Below are positions 11,701-23,700 of a stretch of 64,000 nt of DNA, piece by piece. Source of the DNA: Oikopleura dioica (lineage: Eukaryota; Chordata; Appendicularia; Copelata; Oikopleuridae). The notes under the pieces were generated by a model that saw only the letters and a program-made list of their open reading frames with translations, did not search any database and had not been told where the DNA came from. The DNA lies in assembly GCA_907165135.1 (NCBI GenBank), contig OU015566.1:7920157-7984156 (forward strand), read 5' to 3'. Position numbers and translations under genes: made by a program. Position 1 is the stretch's first letter; each line of letters begins with the position of its first letter.

Positions 11701-14700
11701 GAACGTGTGGCTAATTCGGGTTAAGCGAATTTGCAACAACCCCTGCGCCTGTGGGTTAAATTTTGACTCGCCACCTTTTCGCTTATTTTTGGTTTTCAGA
11801 TCTCTTTTTTCTTCTACCCTCTATCGAAAAACCATTTTCCTGGAAGCGCAAAAGAGGGCTATCAGCAGATCCTTCCGTAAATCCATTGTCGTCATTTTCT
11901 TCTAAAGAAACAGGAGAGCTCTCGCTAGTGAACGCGAAAAGCACCTTGCCGATAAACTAAACCGGTTATCAGCCAGCCTGTTACTCGCCACACGCGCCGT
12001 AGATTTGCATAAAAACGCAATACATTTTATGAAAAAACGATTTCACCATTGTTTCCGTTCGGAATCCCTAGGGAAACTCGATGAAAAATGAGCTTTTTTT
12101 AGGGCTTAGTAGGGAGGAAGTATAATACAGTTTTAGAAAGCCCAGGAGCTGGGGATCATTTTGACTATTGATAGTAAGGGGTTTGACTCATGCCCTGGGG
12201 CACTTTTGGCCTTCCAAAGGGCCAAATTTCTGGTACTCTTCGGATAAGGGACCATAACTTCTAGTATCCCGGGTCTATGGAAATAAAACTTATACTCGGT
12301 TGTAGAGGAGGCTCTGACGGTTCCGAATATGTATAGAAAACCACCGGGACCCCCACCTCTAGAAGGCGCTAGAGGCTCTAGAAGTTGAGGAAGTCAACCA
12401 AAAATCGGTACTTTTTGTCAAAAAAGTGCTGGAAATGCTGTATTTTCATTCGAAATCGATTAAAATTACATTTTTGATGATTCTGTTAGATTAAAAATAA
12501 GTTTTGGGGTAATTTTGGGCACTTTTAGGTCATCAAAAGCGAAAACTAGAATTTGCTGAAAATTCACCTCAAATGACCTCAACTGAAATTTTTGAATATC
12601 ACAAAATCGCTAGAAATTATTTATAATCGATTTCGAATGAAAATACAACAATTCCAGCCATTTTTAGGCAAAAAGTACCGATTTTTGGTTGACTTCCTCA
12701 ACTTCTAGAGCCTCTAGCACCTTCTAGAGGTGGGGGTCCCGGTGGTTTTCTATACATATTCGGAACCGTCAGAGCCTCCTCTACAACCGAGTATAAGTTT
12801 TATTTCCATAGACCCGGGATACTAGAAGTTATGGTCCCTTATCCGAAGAGTACCAGAAATTTGGCCCTTTGGAAGGCCAAAAGTGCCCCAGGGCATGAGT
12901 CAAACCCCTTACTATCAATAGTCAAAATGATCCCCAGCTCCTGGGCTTTCTAAAACTGTATTATACTTCCTCCCTACTAAGCCCTAAAAAAAGCTCATTT
13001 TTCATCGAGTTTCCCTAGGAATCCCCGTTACCAAGTGATGACAGAAAAAAGGCTCTTTTTGGAACAGGCTGGGTGTCAATTATCTCACCCGCCGTCAAAT
13101 ATCAAATTTGGAGGAGGCGGAGCTTCTAAACATACGTGTCACCTTCCGTCAATTCGAGTTAGTCTCTTCCTTACAGGCGGCGCGCGAAAGTGGCTAACCT
13201 GATCGCAGACCGCTAATGAGCGCTCCGTCGGGCCCTGTCCAGGCGCGGTCACCACTTCAGAAACCTCCTAACGTGTGAAATTCTGCGGAATATGGCCGAT
13301 TAAGGATGCCCGTTAGAACAAATCTGTAATTCAAAAGCGTCAAAATTGTCTCTCAGACAAGACATTTTGGGTTAAATTTACCGACTTTTTATTGAAAAAA
13401 AGAAGGGTCATGTAACTCATGTTGATTCTAGCGCCGAATTCTGGATCGCATCATCGCTGGATTTAAAAATATTTCGTGAAATTAAGCTTTCAGCTGGGGA
13501 TTTCTATATGTTGTCACTATGCTTACGATAGTGTTTGACGCATGTTTATAAATTCCATCTTTTGGGGCCTCCTCGCCTCCTCGCAACAACAATTTACGAA
13601 AGCGTTTAAAAATTTGAAAACTTTTAAAGTCAAGTGGCTGGCATTTAATTGCGCAACGACTCAAAAGTACAGTAGTGCAGAAGCGGCGCAGGGGCACCTG
13701 GCTGGGTGTTGAGAGCGTTTAACCTTTAGCTGCCCAAACTCGATTACTGTGGGTGACGGCGTTGCGTTCAACCTACTTCCCGTCTTCCCAAGCGAGTGTC
13801 AGTCTTTGACAGGCGGCGCGTCATGTCTAGTATTAACCCGCACTGCCGATAACCTTACTGCAGTCCACCTTAGCACTTTATCGCAGCTCTAGACATAACC
13901 CGACTCCTGTTTTGTTTCCAACGTAGTTTCAAAAAAAGCCACCTGCGAAGTTACTGCGTCATTTCGGTTATCAGTTATCATTTCGGAATGACCTTACAAC
14001 TGAACTCGTTTTAATTACTGATTTTACTCAGATGATGAGAACTAGTCGATTTTTCGGTTCTCAATAATTGAAGCTTATATTTACACAGGCCAAAACCTGT
14101 GTAAGAGACCTGAGTCAGGGTCGTAAAAGGGCTGAAACTCAGAAATACTATCTTGAGTTTCTCTCTGTGAGTGAAAAATCTGATAAGATAAAAAGAGCGT
14201 TCTGTTTATCATTAAGGATGCAGAGAGCATAAGTCGGGTTCCACCCCAAAAACACTGCGCTTACGAATCGATAAGAATCTACGGAGAAACTAACTTTAGT
14301 AGCGGAAAGTCATTTGCAGCCTCGATCACTTTCAGATTTGCCTTGCAGATTAAATTTTGTTCAATTCGTTTCAGAAAAAAATTTTAGCCCATGAAAATAT
14401 TTTTGGAAGCTTTTTAAAATTAGGCCTATGCAAATCTGGTTCGTTAGCGCTTCGCTAAAGTGAGCTTTTTCGTATTTTAGAGCGCGCGCTTTTAAAACCT
14501 CCAGGTGCCTAATTTTGACTTTGCTTTATCCCGTGGCAGACAACTGGCATTGTCGCGTTGCTTTCCCAGGACAGCTTCTACTATCTATTATATTCCTGTT
14601 GTCCAGGACTTTTTCAAAAGTTAACAAAGATTATCGGTCTTAAAAATCATTTTTTTAACAAAAAGATTTTCCTAATCGAAGTTTTATTGAACAAAACAGC

Positions 14701-17700
14701 CGATAACCGACCTATTTAATTGCTTTTTCACCGCAAAAACTCTAGTAAAAGCATTTTTATTTTTTTTCTAAAGTGCACTCTAGTAGAGTCCCCTTCTCCC
14801 CTGGCCCTCGCAACTGTCGCGGGGCGATCGTTAAAACTCGCTTTTTCATAATTTTCGCCTGGCGCGGACCCCTAAATTTTCTTCTCACGGTAAACATTAG
14901 ATTCCAAATCGCCATTTCTCGAAAGTCATTCATTTCCCACGTCTGCTCATGATCAAAAAAATAATAAGAATTTTGAAGTCATTTGAAAACTTCTAAATCA
15001 AAATAAAAGGCATCCAAAAATTCTTTCTTTTAATTAAAATTTTTCGTAATAAAACAAAAAAAAAAACGAAGATATAAAGCTTTGAAAATAATTCCAGGAG
15101 CTTTTTGGTGCGTTTTAAAGTTGTGTAACCCTGATGGCTGATAACCTTCTAGCATCCATCTGCGAGCGTTGATGGAGCCGTCAAGGTTTCGTATAAAGTC
15201 TCCTGCGAGCTAGGAATGTCGGCTGAGAAGGAGCGCAGCTTGAGTGCTTGTTTGAGAGCCCGTTTATCTTGGTACTTACTTGACCGGCTTTTACGAAGCC
15301 GCTTTTCAAGGAAAATTGCCAAACCAATTCATTACAATTATCATTACGTGTTTTCTTTTACTCAATCATCAACATTGAACCTTTTCAGTAGTTCTAAAAT
15401 CAAAATTGCTTACGAGAGCATTTTGCAAGAAGTTATAAATAAGATTTGAAAATTGAGTTTGCCAAAAATAAGTTGGGCCGATTTCCGGATTGGTGATCGA
15501 GTTTGTCAATTTGGAATCGGTGATTTTGGCTCTCATATTGATTTATCTATTATTTTTGTTCCCGTATTTGAAACTACGTACATTAAATTTTAGTCGATGC
15601 GAAAAATTAATCAAAAAATTTATTCCTATTTTAGAGAACTTTCTTATGGTCCTTTTTCCTTCTAGTAATTGAAAATTTAGAAATTGTCGTCAGAAGGCCT
15701 TAGACAAGTTTTCCTTTCCTGGGATGGAGAAAAGATGAATTTTGGAGGAAATCCCTTGAGTCGCTGGAGATTTGGCTGAGTCGACTCGCGTTAGAAATGA
15801 ACAGGCTTGGACTCGCTGTCGGCTCGTTTTCCAGCTTCGTGAAATTCAGCCCTTGGCCTAGGCCGAGCCAGAAAAACTGAAAAGCGGGATTATGTCAAGG
15901 TGAAGTGCTGATCGTTTTTATACTTGCCTCAGCTTATCGTGATATTCTAGCGGCGGTGCGGAAATTGTCCGCGGCGAGATTTTGTCGGGAGCGGATAAAG
16001 AACCGACGACGCAGATACTGTCCGTGGTCCCCACTGATAAGCTACTCCTGACGTGGTTATCAGAAAGCTTCTGACTCGAATGTTCAAGCTTCCAGATAGG
16101 TGACTAACAATTTGAGCGAACAGGGCGGGGATGGCGATTTTTCGTCTGGATTTGATTAGGCCCGAAAAGGAGGGGATTCCAACCCTGATTTCCAGCGCAT
16201 TATTTGATTGTTTCAAAGGAAGAAAATCCTAAGTAAGCTTATGCAAGAAGATTGACCAAGCAAAAAGGACCAAGGTCAAGCAAAACGAATCTTCTAAAGG
16301 CAATCTTCCGCGAAGCAAAAAACTTTCGCCACTTTGAGTTTTGAGTTTTGGCGAGCTGCGATGATAACCCCTGTGCGGTGGCCAAGTGCTGAGGCGATTA
16401 AAAATCCTCTGATGTGGAAGGTCACTAATTAAAGAAAACATTTGTTTTTGGCGGTTCTTCCGAATCAAGCGCTTTCGCGAAAAAAAATACACGTACCTCT
16501 AATGGACAAGTGCAGATTTGTTCGCTGCGGCAGAAATGAAAGTGCAAATTGACAACTTCCGAGAAAATGTGTTTTTATTTCAAATCCCAGGATTAGACGA
16601 TTTTAAAGACAGTCATTATAAAGAGGTCTTGTCTCATCCTCAACCCTAACCCTAACCTTTCCTTTACTAAGTGGGGGGGATGATCCATTTTCGAATTTGA
16701 ACTTCCTTGACACGAGAAAACGACCGTCAGGTTAGAACCGTAGTTCGCTTATGTTCCGGATTAGCGTACTGATTCACACTGGCCACCTTTTTGGCTCAAG
16801 AGGGATCATCCAAATTCCACGGACTAGCCATGGTCACGTCTTCTTTTATTTCTTTTTAGAGCCTTTTCCAAGCGCTTGATAAGCTACTATCTTATACGTA
16901 AAGATACGGCCGGTGTTAAGACAATACGATATAGATGGCTGCGCAGTGACCGCGGAGGATAAATATTCACTTCTACAGCACTAGAATAGTTGACCACTAA
17001 TCAAGCTTTCTTGCAGTTAAGTTACATGCGATCCTTACCCCAAAAAATATCATAAATTGAAAGATAGTCTAGTTTAGCAAGCTTTTTAGTGAGGGGTGGT
17101 CTTATTATGAGAACCAATTGTAGGATTTTCCTTCACTTCGAAATTATAGATTGTTTATAAATGTCGGATTACTGGGAGGGCTACTCTGGATCAGCGGAAA
17201 TGCAAATGTTTGACATGCACCTTGCCGGTCCAGAAGCAGACGCGGAATGCACGAGACGGTTAAATTATTCTCCCGTGGATTAAACACTCTTGTGCTCGGC
17301 ATAAATACTCACGCTTGGTCTGTTCTTTCACTCCTCCTTATTTAACCCGTTACGGCGGGCGTGGTACTGATTGTGATTAGAGTTGTCTCACTTCCTAGTC
17401 ATATTTATCGGAAAGCCTGTTTTAGCAACAAAACCCACTCGTTTCCGAAACATTGACAAAACAGATAAGAATGAAAAAAGGGCCCTTGGCTGTTTTCAGT
17501 TCTGCGGACACAGGTTAAGCTCTTCAACAGCCTCAGTTGAAAAGAGATAAGCAGCCCTTTTTTATGCCCGCCCTGGCCGAACGTAAATAGACAAAAATTC
17601 CTTGAACAGAGCATTTTTTGCGAAATTCTTAAGATTGATTTTGAACGGTATTAAATTTGGCTGTATTAACCTGTTTCGTCTCATTTGCCTCATTTCAACT

Positions 17701-20700
17701 TCCTGCGTTATGAATAATCGCTTTATCCTAATGTGGCATTAATATTCTCGTGACGCGTCGATTCTTGAATGCGAATTTAGCAGTAGCAGGGGATGGGAGC
17801 TGTCCAACTGCGGAAATCGCGAAATCGCCGATTGAACGCGCAATGAAGTAATTTCGAGCGAAACAATTCGAAAATTATAAATTATAAAAACCGCTTATCG
17901 TCTGGCAGAACCGGCAGCAGGAGCAGTGAATGGTTAGACTTTATCGTTTTGATTGCACCCTTTTGTACTCAGAAGTTGCGGTTGGTCTGCTTTTCCAGCG
18001 TCTGGGACCATTTAAGGGCCCGCAAATGACAGTAACTTTCCGATAGAGTCACTTTTAACGATTCTTTTTGAAAGAAAAGTGTTCAAAGGGTGGAGTTCCT
18101 TCATGATTTCACTGAAAAATCAGCTCAAAATGTGCAATTCTTTGAAAATCCTTAAACTATCACTTTGTAGCCCTAGACTTTTCTTTTGGGGAGCACATTC
18201 CTGGCGCGGAGAACAGTGCACGGACTGACAAGTGGAACTGAACATTTTTGGTTAATTGAGGCCCTTTTTGAATAACACCCAAAATACTCCCTTTTGATCG
18301 AGCACTGGCACTCAACGTGCCCGAGCACGCGCCGTTTTCTGTTACAAAAAGCGGACCAGTTTTAATTTCAGAATTGACGAAATGAGAAAAGCCTCGTTAC
18401 AAACGAGCACTTACCGAAATTCCCCGTTTCTGGGTTCAGCTTTAGTCCAACGCAGCTTGCTTTTTCGTCATCTGAAAACAAAATAGTGATCTTTTAATCG
18501 TTTAATTTCGTTTCAGCCCTTAATCTGTGCAAAGGGTGTCTTGCTAGTACAACTAAAAATTGAGTCATTGTTAACGAGAGACAAAGCTTCTAATTAATTA
18601 ACCCGTCGCCGCAGTTTAAAACTGGTTGTTTTGACAAGAATCTAATTACAACAATACACCCAAATCCTAACTGTCCCGTGTTGTTACTTGTTGCGCAGTA
18701 ATTATCGTAAAAACACTCTCCGGAGCAGATAATAAAAAAAGAGCAAATCAAAACCAAGCCGCCTACGCATTTGCACCGAACCGGTAGTTTCGCTTTTGCT
18801 TTCCGAATTTTATTTCCTAACTTGATCATCACCCTTGGCCACTCGCACCGGTAACGCTATTATCTTCAGTTATAAAATTGATTTTCCAGCTCCGTCTAAA
18901 TTTTCGCCTCCGTTGTGGATTTTTGATCATTTCTGATCGGTAGATTTAATTGGGTAGAAAGTCGACCGAGCAGCAACACATTAGGCTCGGGATTATGTGA
19001 TTAGTGATCGAGATTACATAGCCGATTAGCGAACGTTATGTAGTAACTGTTTGAAAACACCGTAGCGTCCGCGTGGTTGTCTTCCGCAAATTACGATTAT
19101 GAAAGTTTATTTGGTATAATTTCTATTCAAATAATTATACCGCGCGATTCTTTCCCGCGTTAATTATAACTGAGGCGTGTAAAATCGACTGTATTTTTTA
19201 TTTTAACAGAGATTGAAGCTGGAAGCACTGGCTGTGCCAGTCTCCAGCTCGTCGATTCAAATCGTATAAGTAAAAGGAGCTGATAGTATGCAGCGTGGCG
19301 GCTAATTCGTCCAATTCAATCAAGCCGTGCGCGGCGACTTATGCCGAGCTCATATGACTACCCACCGCGTGTTACACCACAGTCACTCGTTTTCTTTTGC
19401 ACCCAGGTAGACTAGCTGAGCTTCAAAGGGCTCTCTTAATCCTTATGATATTATTACCAACCCTGATTGACACCAGAGCCGCTAGAGAGATCATCAACAA
19501 AAGCTTTGAAAAAAGAGATGAACGCGGAAAACACGTAACTTCTCGCGCCGAAGCTGGATTATCCGCTGAGTGACCCTTTCTAAAGCTCTTCTTACCGTGT
19601 TATAAAACCCTGTTAGAAAAAGTTCTAGGCTGTGTTATCTTGATTCCCCGAGCTCAATCGCTAATGCTGTCTACCGGCTAGCATGCTACTACTGTTTATA
19701 TCCGTAAAATCAACGACTTTTATCAGACAACTTTTCGATGCCAATTTATCTCAACGATATTAATAGACGCTAAAATTATCAATTATCATTAACCAGAAGC
19801 GACCGTGTCTGGCGGACGAAAGGGATTTAATCGAAATGCTTGGCGCCATTTCCGGTTTTGACCTTGGTTGGAACGAATTGCTTGGAAAATTGATTTTGAG
19901 CAAATCAAACTTGGATTTGAGGATTTTCGCGCGGCGGGCATCACCATCTGAATTGAAAGAGGGAGGAGGCGACCGAGAATGAATTTATTGAGTTATGCTA
20001 GTGAGTTGGAAACGAAATTAAACGCCTAGGAAACGTGGAGGCTCCTTGGATAAAACGATTGTGGTCCAAGGACGTACTCAAGGATTTTAACCAATTGGTG
20101 ACGACGCGGGTGATTTTTAGGACAAAAACTATGGTATAAGAGTTTTTTGGTTGACTCTTTCTATAAACGAGGAAGTTCATTAGTTTGTAAAAACGAAATA
20201 AAATCGGCCAAAAGTTCAAATGCTCCCCAATTCGCGGGTTTTAATCGTGACCCAGGGAAACATACATACGGCCGACCACAAAGACGGACGTGACGATGAT
20301 AATCGACTGAAATTTCCGAGTTTCAGTCAACCACAGGCATCTATATCTGCATACTACAAGGCCAGAAAATGACTGTTTCGAAGGAAAAGCGTAAGAAAGG
20401 ACGGGACTTCAAGGGTTTTTTATTACGCCATTGAATTTCGCGCAAATGGAAATGAAATCTATCCAAATAAAAGAATTGTTCGAAGGAATCGAAAATGCGA
20501 TAAGCTATTAGTTGTTACGGCTAGTTGCATTCTAACGCGTTAGGTCCTTTTTAAAGACAGATGGCGATAGCTGTTATCGACAAGCACTCGACTTGCTCAA
20601 AAATGCTTGAAACGTTGATCCGACTGGAGTGTTGCTTAGCGACTCCTTATCGCAATTGCCTTAACTGTAAATGCAAGTGTGTGTTTATGGCGTATTTTAT

Positions 20701-23700
20701 AACGCTTCTTTAGAATGATAGAACATTCCATATTCTGCTGATTATCGGCTAAAAGAGCAAGCATCAAGAATCACGATTTTCGACTCGAAATCAACATGAA
20801 AAAAGAACACGCGCCATCTAAAGTTGGTTATTCTCCACGCTTCTCAGCGGAATCAATAATTCTAGCGTGCGCTCCAACTCACCCTGCCATCAATAACACC
20901 TCGATCCAGCAGCACGTTTTCACTCTTTATTATTCCCTGAGCGCTGAAAAGATAGACCGAACCGGAAAGCGACAACGAATTTTCGATTGTCGGAAGTTTT
21001 CACTACCAACATAACTGAAGCAAGCAGCAACACGAGCAAGTGGAGTTGCAAATATCGAAAATATAAAATTAGCTTTTGCCAAAAATAAAGAAAAATGACG
21101 GGCAAAGTTGTGGAAATAAAAGTAAACATTAGTTAAAACATGACCTCTGAAAAGAAGGAAGAGGAGGTGCTTATTAAGGAGCCACTTGATAGATGAATGA
21201 GCGTCATTCTTTCTCCAGAACAAACCCCGTAAGAATGATTGCATAAGAAGGCGTATTCTAAGAACGATTTCTGACCCTCTCTCCGCTTAATGATGAAGCT
21301 GAGTATATAACGGTTGGTGGCGGTTTCTGACGGGTCGCACATGTCGCGTGTCATTTGGAAGAAGTTAGAAGCTCCCAGCGACACGTTCCGGCCTGCAAAG
21401 TCTTCGCCTGACTTCCGACAACTTCCAGATCTCGATTTCTGTTTACGCATATATTATCCTATTTCTGGACGGGATGAGCCGAGGAGGGCGCGAAATTATT
21501 TTCTCGCCGACGAGCGCGTGAAAATAAAACACCCAAATCAAAGCCTAAGTGGAATAAAAACATTTAAAAAGAGAAGAAGTGAAGAATCTTGATTTCCTTT
21601 GCAAACGAAAAAAGTGCAAAGTACCTTCTCCGGAAAATAAAGAAAGAAAAAGCCTGGGAATGAGGTCTGAGTACGTCGAGAGAGGAGAGTGCTTGATCTT
21701 AGCAACTTGTGAATTTGAGATTCCAGCGAAGGAATGGAACGCATGAGACGGGAAATCATTAGCCCTTATCGAGTTATTGATAAGAGCCAATCATACAACC
21801 GTTTACTACGCAAGGAACATGATTTCTCTACTGCTAGCTACTGTCTAAAATCTAAAAATGCTCCATAAACTTGATCATGACATTTATTCTAGAGCCTTAC
21901 CGTTTTTCTTGAACCAATAATGTCTATTTCTACTTGGTAAAGCATTCAATTATCTGTCGAGTCAAAGAAAGAGATCCTAGACTTGGGCGTGTCAAAGCCT
22001 TGGTAAACACGCGCACGAGGGTTAACCCTTCAAGTTCGTCGAAAACCAAGTTCGCGCTATCAAAAGTATTGCATGTAGCAGGCGGTGCGATTACGCACCT
22101 CCCTGTTTTACCAAAAAATTAGAAATTATCGGAAACAAAATTTTCTCGAATCATTTTTTGCGCAAGAGCTCTTTTATCGGGCTGTTTGATCGTGTCGGCT
22201 CTGACGAGCTGAACAGCTCGTCAAAGGTTATCTCGCCAGAGAAAAAAGTACAGTTAAAAGAAGCAAAAGAATGCTTCTAAGACGAGATAGCGGAAAACCG
22301 CAGCAATGATGATTATCCCAATAAGTCGATACTTTGAAGAGAAGTAAAACCGCCGCAAAGCAGTTTAATGTCCTTTCATTATGGTCTCCCTTCTCATCAC
22401 CACGTTGTTATTTTACTAACGGTAAAAAAGGCAGTTCGGAACGATTACGACGAAGCTGGTATTGCCGCTTGCTTTTGATTAGAAATTGTTGCATTCTCTT
22501 CTATTTCAAAGTGCTCGAGAAACGATTATTGTTTAAATAATCAAGTTAAAGAAAAAGGAAAAAAAACGTACGGTGTAGAAAAAGATATCAAGAATAGAAT
22601 AGAACTGATCTCGTGATCCCAAAATGGAAGGTTCTTGATAATCCCGGTCTCCATTTTCTCGAGCACCACTTTGTCGGCTCAAAAACGTGTGTTTCCTATG
22701 CGTTGATATTTATTGCTCGCCTTTTGCGTTAACCTCATAAAGCAACAATATTTATTCAATTCTGCCCGCGCCGTTTATAAATCCCTGATCTTAAATTTAA
22801 GATTAAACAGTAGCTCCATCTCCGTCCTTTTTCCGTGCAGTGTGAGCTCACCGAAATAATTGACCAAAATGGCAAAACGTGTGAAGCCGTACAGCTTCTA
22901 AATTGCGAAAAATTGTCCGTTATCAAGGACGTAAGCACCAAAACACCGTATTTTCTCATCAAAAGAACAACTGTCCATTTTCCATTTTTTACCTTTTTCC
23001 GTCTTTTTCTTGGTTTGTATTTATAACTGATTTCAGCATGAAAATTAGTCTTGTATCAAAATAGAAATTATCGATTATCAACAAGTGCAAGGTCAAAAAA
23101 TTAACAACCAAGTTCCTTTTCGCAACGAACAAGATCCACGTGGCTGCAACTGGGCCTACTTGAGCAACCGGGTCCACGTGTTGTGCCTTTTTGAACGGCT
23201 CTGGTTAGACCGCAGTCTACTAAACGGTGACCCCGTTCATGTTAGTGCAAGCTGCCCGTGATCCCCACTGTAGCTCTTTTCTGCCTGTACTTGATTCGCC
23301 TGTTCGCTCGTTTGATCGGTGTGATGTGTCGATCCAGATTCCCTCACGCTCATTGATCACGTGAGAGCGTCGATCGCTTGAAAACGGGAGAGCATCAAAG
23401 GAAGAGAATCCACGAAGCAAATCAAACTCTTCGCAGAATTTCGGCGTCCAGATCCGCGCATTTCTGTCCAGTCGCTTGCATTCTTCTTCCGACTAAAAAT
23501 AAAATTATGATCCAAATTTTAGACCCAGGCCAATCATCAATGATGAAAAATATTTCACGTTTCAATTTCGAAATTGAAATTTCGAAAAATTTTGAAAAAA
23601 TTGCGAAAAAAGGTTTGATGATGATCAATTAATAAAAAAATTGGAAAACCGGTTCTAAAATATTTTTATGGAAGTTTGGCATCAAGGATTTATCTCCGCG

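Noticed and set aside
16630-16660. CCCTAA repeats as a telomere
   Set aside because: Only two to three units occur, with ordinary sequence on both sides; the same holds for TTAGGG near 34480.
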